From NCBI GenBank assembly GCA_965200225.1, contig CBDATM010000001.1, positions 434,001 to 498,000 of the forward strand: 64,000 nt of DNA, read 5' to 3'. Below the pieces are notes generated by a model. It made no database searches. It was not told the origin of the DNA and saw nothing but the letters and a program-made list of their open reading frames with translations. The DNA comes from Foliamicus sp965200225 (GTDB lineage: Bacteria; Pseudomonadota; Gammaproteobacteria; Steroidobacterales; Foliamicaceae). Positions 63,029-64,000 of this stretch are shown here, one piece after another. The number at the start of each line of letters is the position of its first letter. Position 1 is the stretch's first letter. A program made the translations under genes and the position numbers.

Positions 63029-64000
63029 CACGACACGGCCAACATGACGGCCACGACCACGATTCGTGGCGACGTGGCTTTCGGCGACGGCAGCAGCGAC
63101 AGCCTCACCTTCAGCACCTGCCGCCAGGCCGACATCAACGAGACGAACAATGCCTGCGCGGGCGAATCGCTCAGCCTGGGCGACCTGACCCTGGACCATA
63201 CCGGTGCCTTCACCGGCCTTGAGCAGATATCCAAGATCGGCTCGGGCACGCTGCGGCTGACCGATCTGACCAGCCAGGGCAGCACGATGGCCTTGCAGGA
63301 CGGCGACCTGCGCCTGCGCGGCCATCTCGACCTCGGCTCCAGCGGGACGCTGACCATCCATGACGCCTCGCGCCTGATCTTCGGCAAGACCGCCTCCGAT
63401 CACGACCGAATCACGGCTTCGACCGTGCAGATCAACGACAGCGCCCTGCGCCTGTACGCGGAAGCCGCCGACTCGCTGGCCATCGGCAACGACGTGCTGC
63501 TCGGCAGCGGCGTATTCCACAACAGCGCCGGCAACGCGGCCACGCCGACCTTGCTCAACGTCGCGGACAACACGGCACTCGGCAGCTTCACCAGCGGCGG
63601 CGTGGTGTCGCTCGACGAAGGCGGACTGCTGTTGAAAGGCCATCTCGATCTGGGCCGGGATGGCCAGTTGCACATTCTCGATCCGTCCCGGCTGATGTTC
63701 GGAACGCCTGATAGAGGCCCGGGCCACGGCAGCATTACCGCCAGTCATGTGGTGTTTATGGGCCCATGGGAGGACGGCGAGCGGGTGTACGCTACCGACT
63801 CCGCCGCCGAGCGGCTCGATGGTCGGTCGGTGCTGAATGCGGGTTATTTCGTCAACGCTGATACCGATCAACCCGTGCATCCAACTCTCTATGACGAATC
63901 CGGCCGGTCGGAGATCGGCTGGCTGACTCCCGACGGGCAAGTCACGCTGAGCGAAGGAGAGCGTCCGACCGACCCTGATCCCGTGCGGCCGCCCACTGAC
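63026..64000 (+). CDS. Autotransporter-like passenger fragment (partial at both ends)
   Basis: An open plus-strand frame runs to the window end without a stop. It encodes a repetitive, Gly/Asp/Thr-rich chain like autotransporter passenger beta-helices. Two units (starts 63314 and 63632, 106 codons apart) share GHLDLG, SRL.FG and ITAS. Two Cys form a short loop (CRQADINETNNAC). It has no signal peptide; its first ATG (63044) is within the repeat-like region, so the N-terminus is missing or lies across the junction at about 63028. The tail turns into Asp/Pro-rich sequence. Confidence 0.7.

Noticed and set aside
63029..63940. Minus-strand extension of the cytochrome-like frame
   Set aside because: Upstream of 63028 the translation has no cytochrome features, while the plus strand gives a coherent repeat protein. 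The open minus frame is a shadow.

Overview
The window is about 64 kb of GC-rich chromosome, probably from a gammaproteobacterium. It carries the replication-origin neighbourhood: rpmH-rnpA-yidC-mnmE-mnmG and rsmG-parA-parB on the minus strand, and dnaA-dnaN-recF-gyrB on the plus strand. The mix of glyQ/glyS, gmhB, envC, gspA/gspB, the proteobacterial gshA type and a glnA-DUF4124 pair fits an uncultured, probably marine or host-associated gammaproteobacterial lineage. Mevalonate-pathway genes are present, which is unusual for this class. The lineage is my inference; no rRNA or tRNA gene was seen in the window.

Layout. 1-4.2 kb: a truncated S9 peptidase, an agmatinase-like ureohydrolase and a TPP-dependent enzyme with a twin-arginine signal. 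4.4-17.6 kb (minus): rpmH, rnpA, yidC, mnmE, mnmG, a four-gene peptide ABC transporter, rsmG, parA, parB; the transporter sits between mnmG and rsmG, which are often adjacent. 17.8-24.4 kb (plus): dnaA, a likely oriC, dnaN, recF, gyrB. 24.7-33.2 kb (minus): plsC, gmhB, glyS, glyQ, a thiolase, an unusual HMG-CoA-synthase-like/DUF35 fusion, a DUF1838 protein and a SnoaL-like protein. 33.4-41.3 kb: glnA and DUF4124, an outer-membrane barrel, a class 1 dihydroorotate dehydrogenase, gpsA, a rhodanese, envC and an ABC-2 permease. 41.3-49.3 kb: a DAK2-DegV fusion, gspB, gspA and farnesyl diphosphate synthase on the minus strand; diphosphomevalonate decarboxylase and a phosphomevalonate kinase on the plus strand; HMG-CoA synthase on the minus strand. 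49.3-61.2 kb: a DUF4399 lipoprotein framed by transposon-like ends, mdh, gshA, a phosphoenolpyruvate carboxylase homologue with altered active-site motifs, an FtsX-type permease and oligopeptidase B. 61.4-64 kb: mauE, a frameshifted mauD, the 3' end of a probable cytochrome c gene cut off at a junction, and an autotransporter-like passenger fragment running out of the window.

The most striking non-coding feature is a set of six large palindromes, mostly at the 3' ends of genes. Each has 45-63 bp arms that pair perfectly or nearly so but differ between loci, around a conserved 48-53 bp core that can itself fold into two small hairpins. A seventh hairpin (47775-47810) has a similar arm but no core, so it may be an unoccupied form. 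A separate family of inverted-repeat ends (CTAGTGTG...) forms a 166 bp MITE and probably a 733 bp element carrying the DUF4399 gene.

Functional links. The minus-strand replication, segregation and tRNA-modification genes are closely packed, often with overlapping starts and stops. The isoprenoid genes (HMG-CoA synthase, phosphomevalonate kinase, diphosphomevalonate decarboxylase, FPP synthase) form one local group. Mevalonate kinase, HMG-CoA reductase and IPP isomerase are not in the window.
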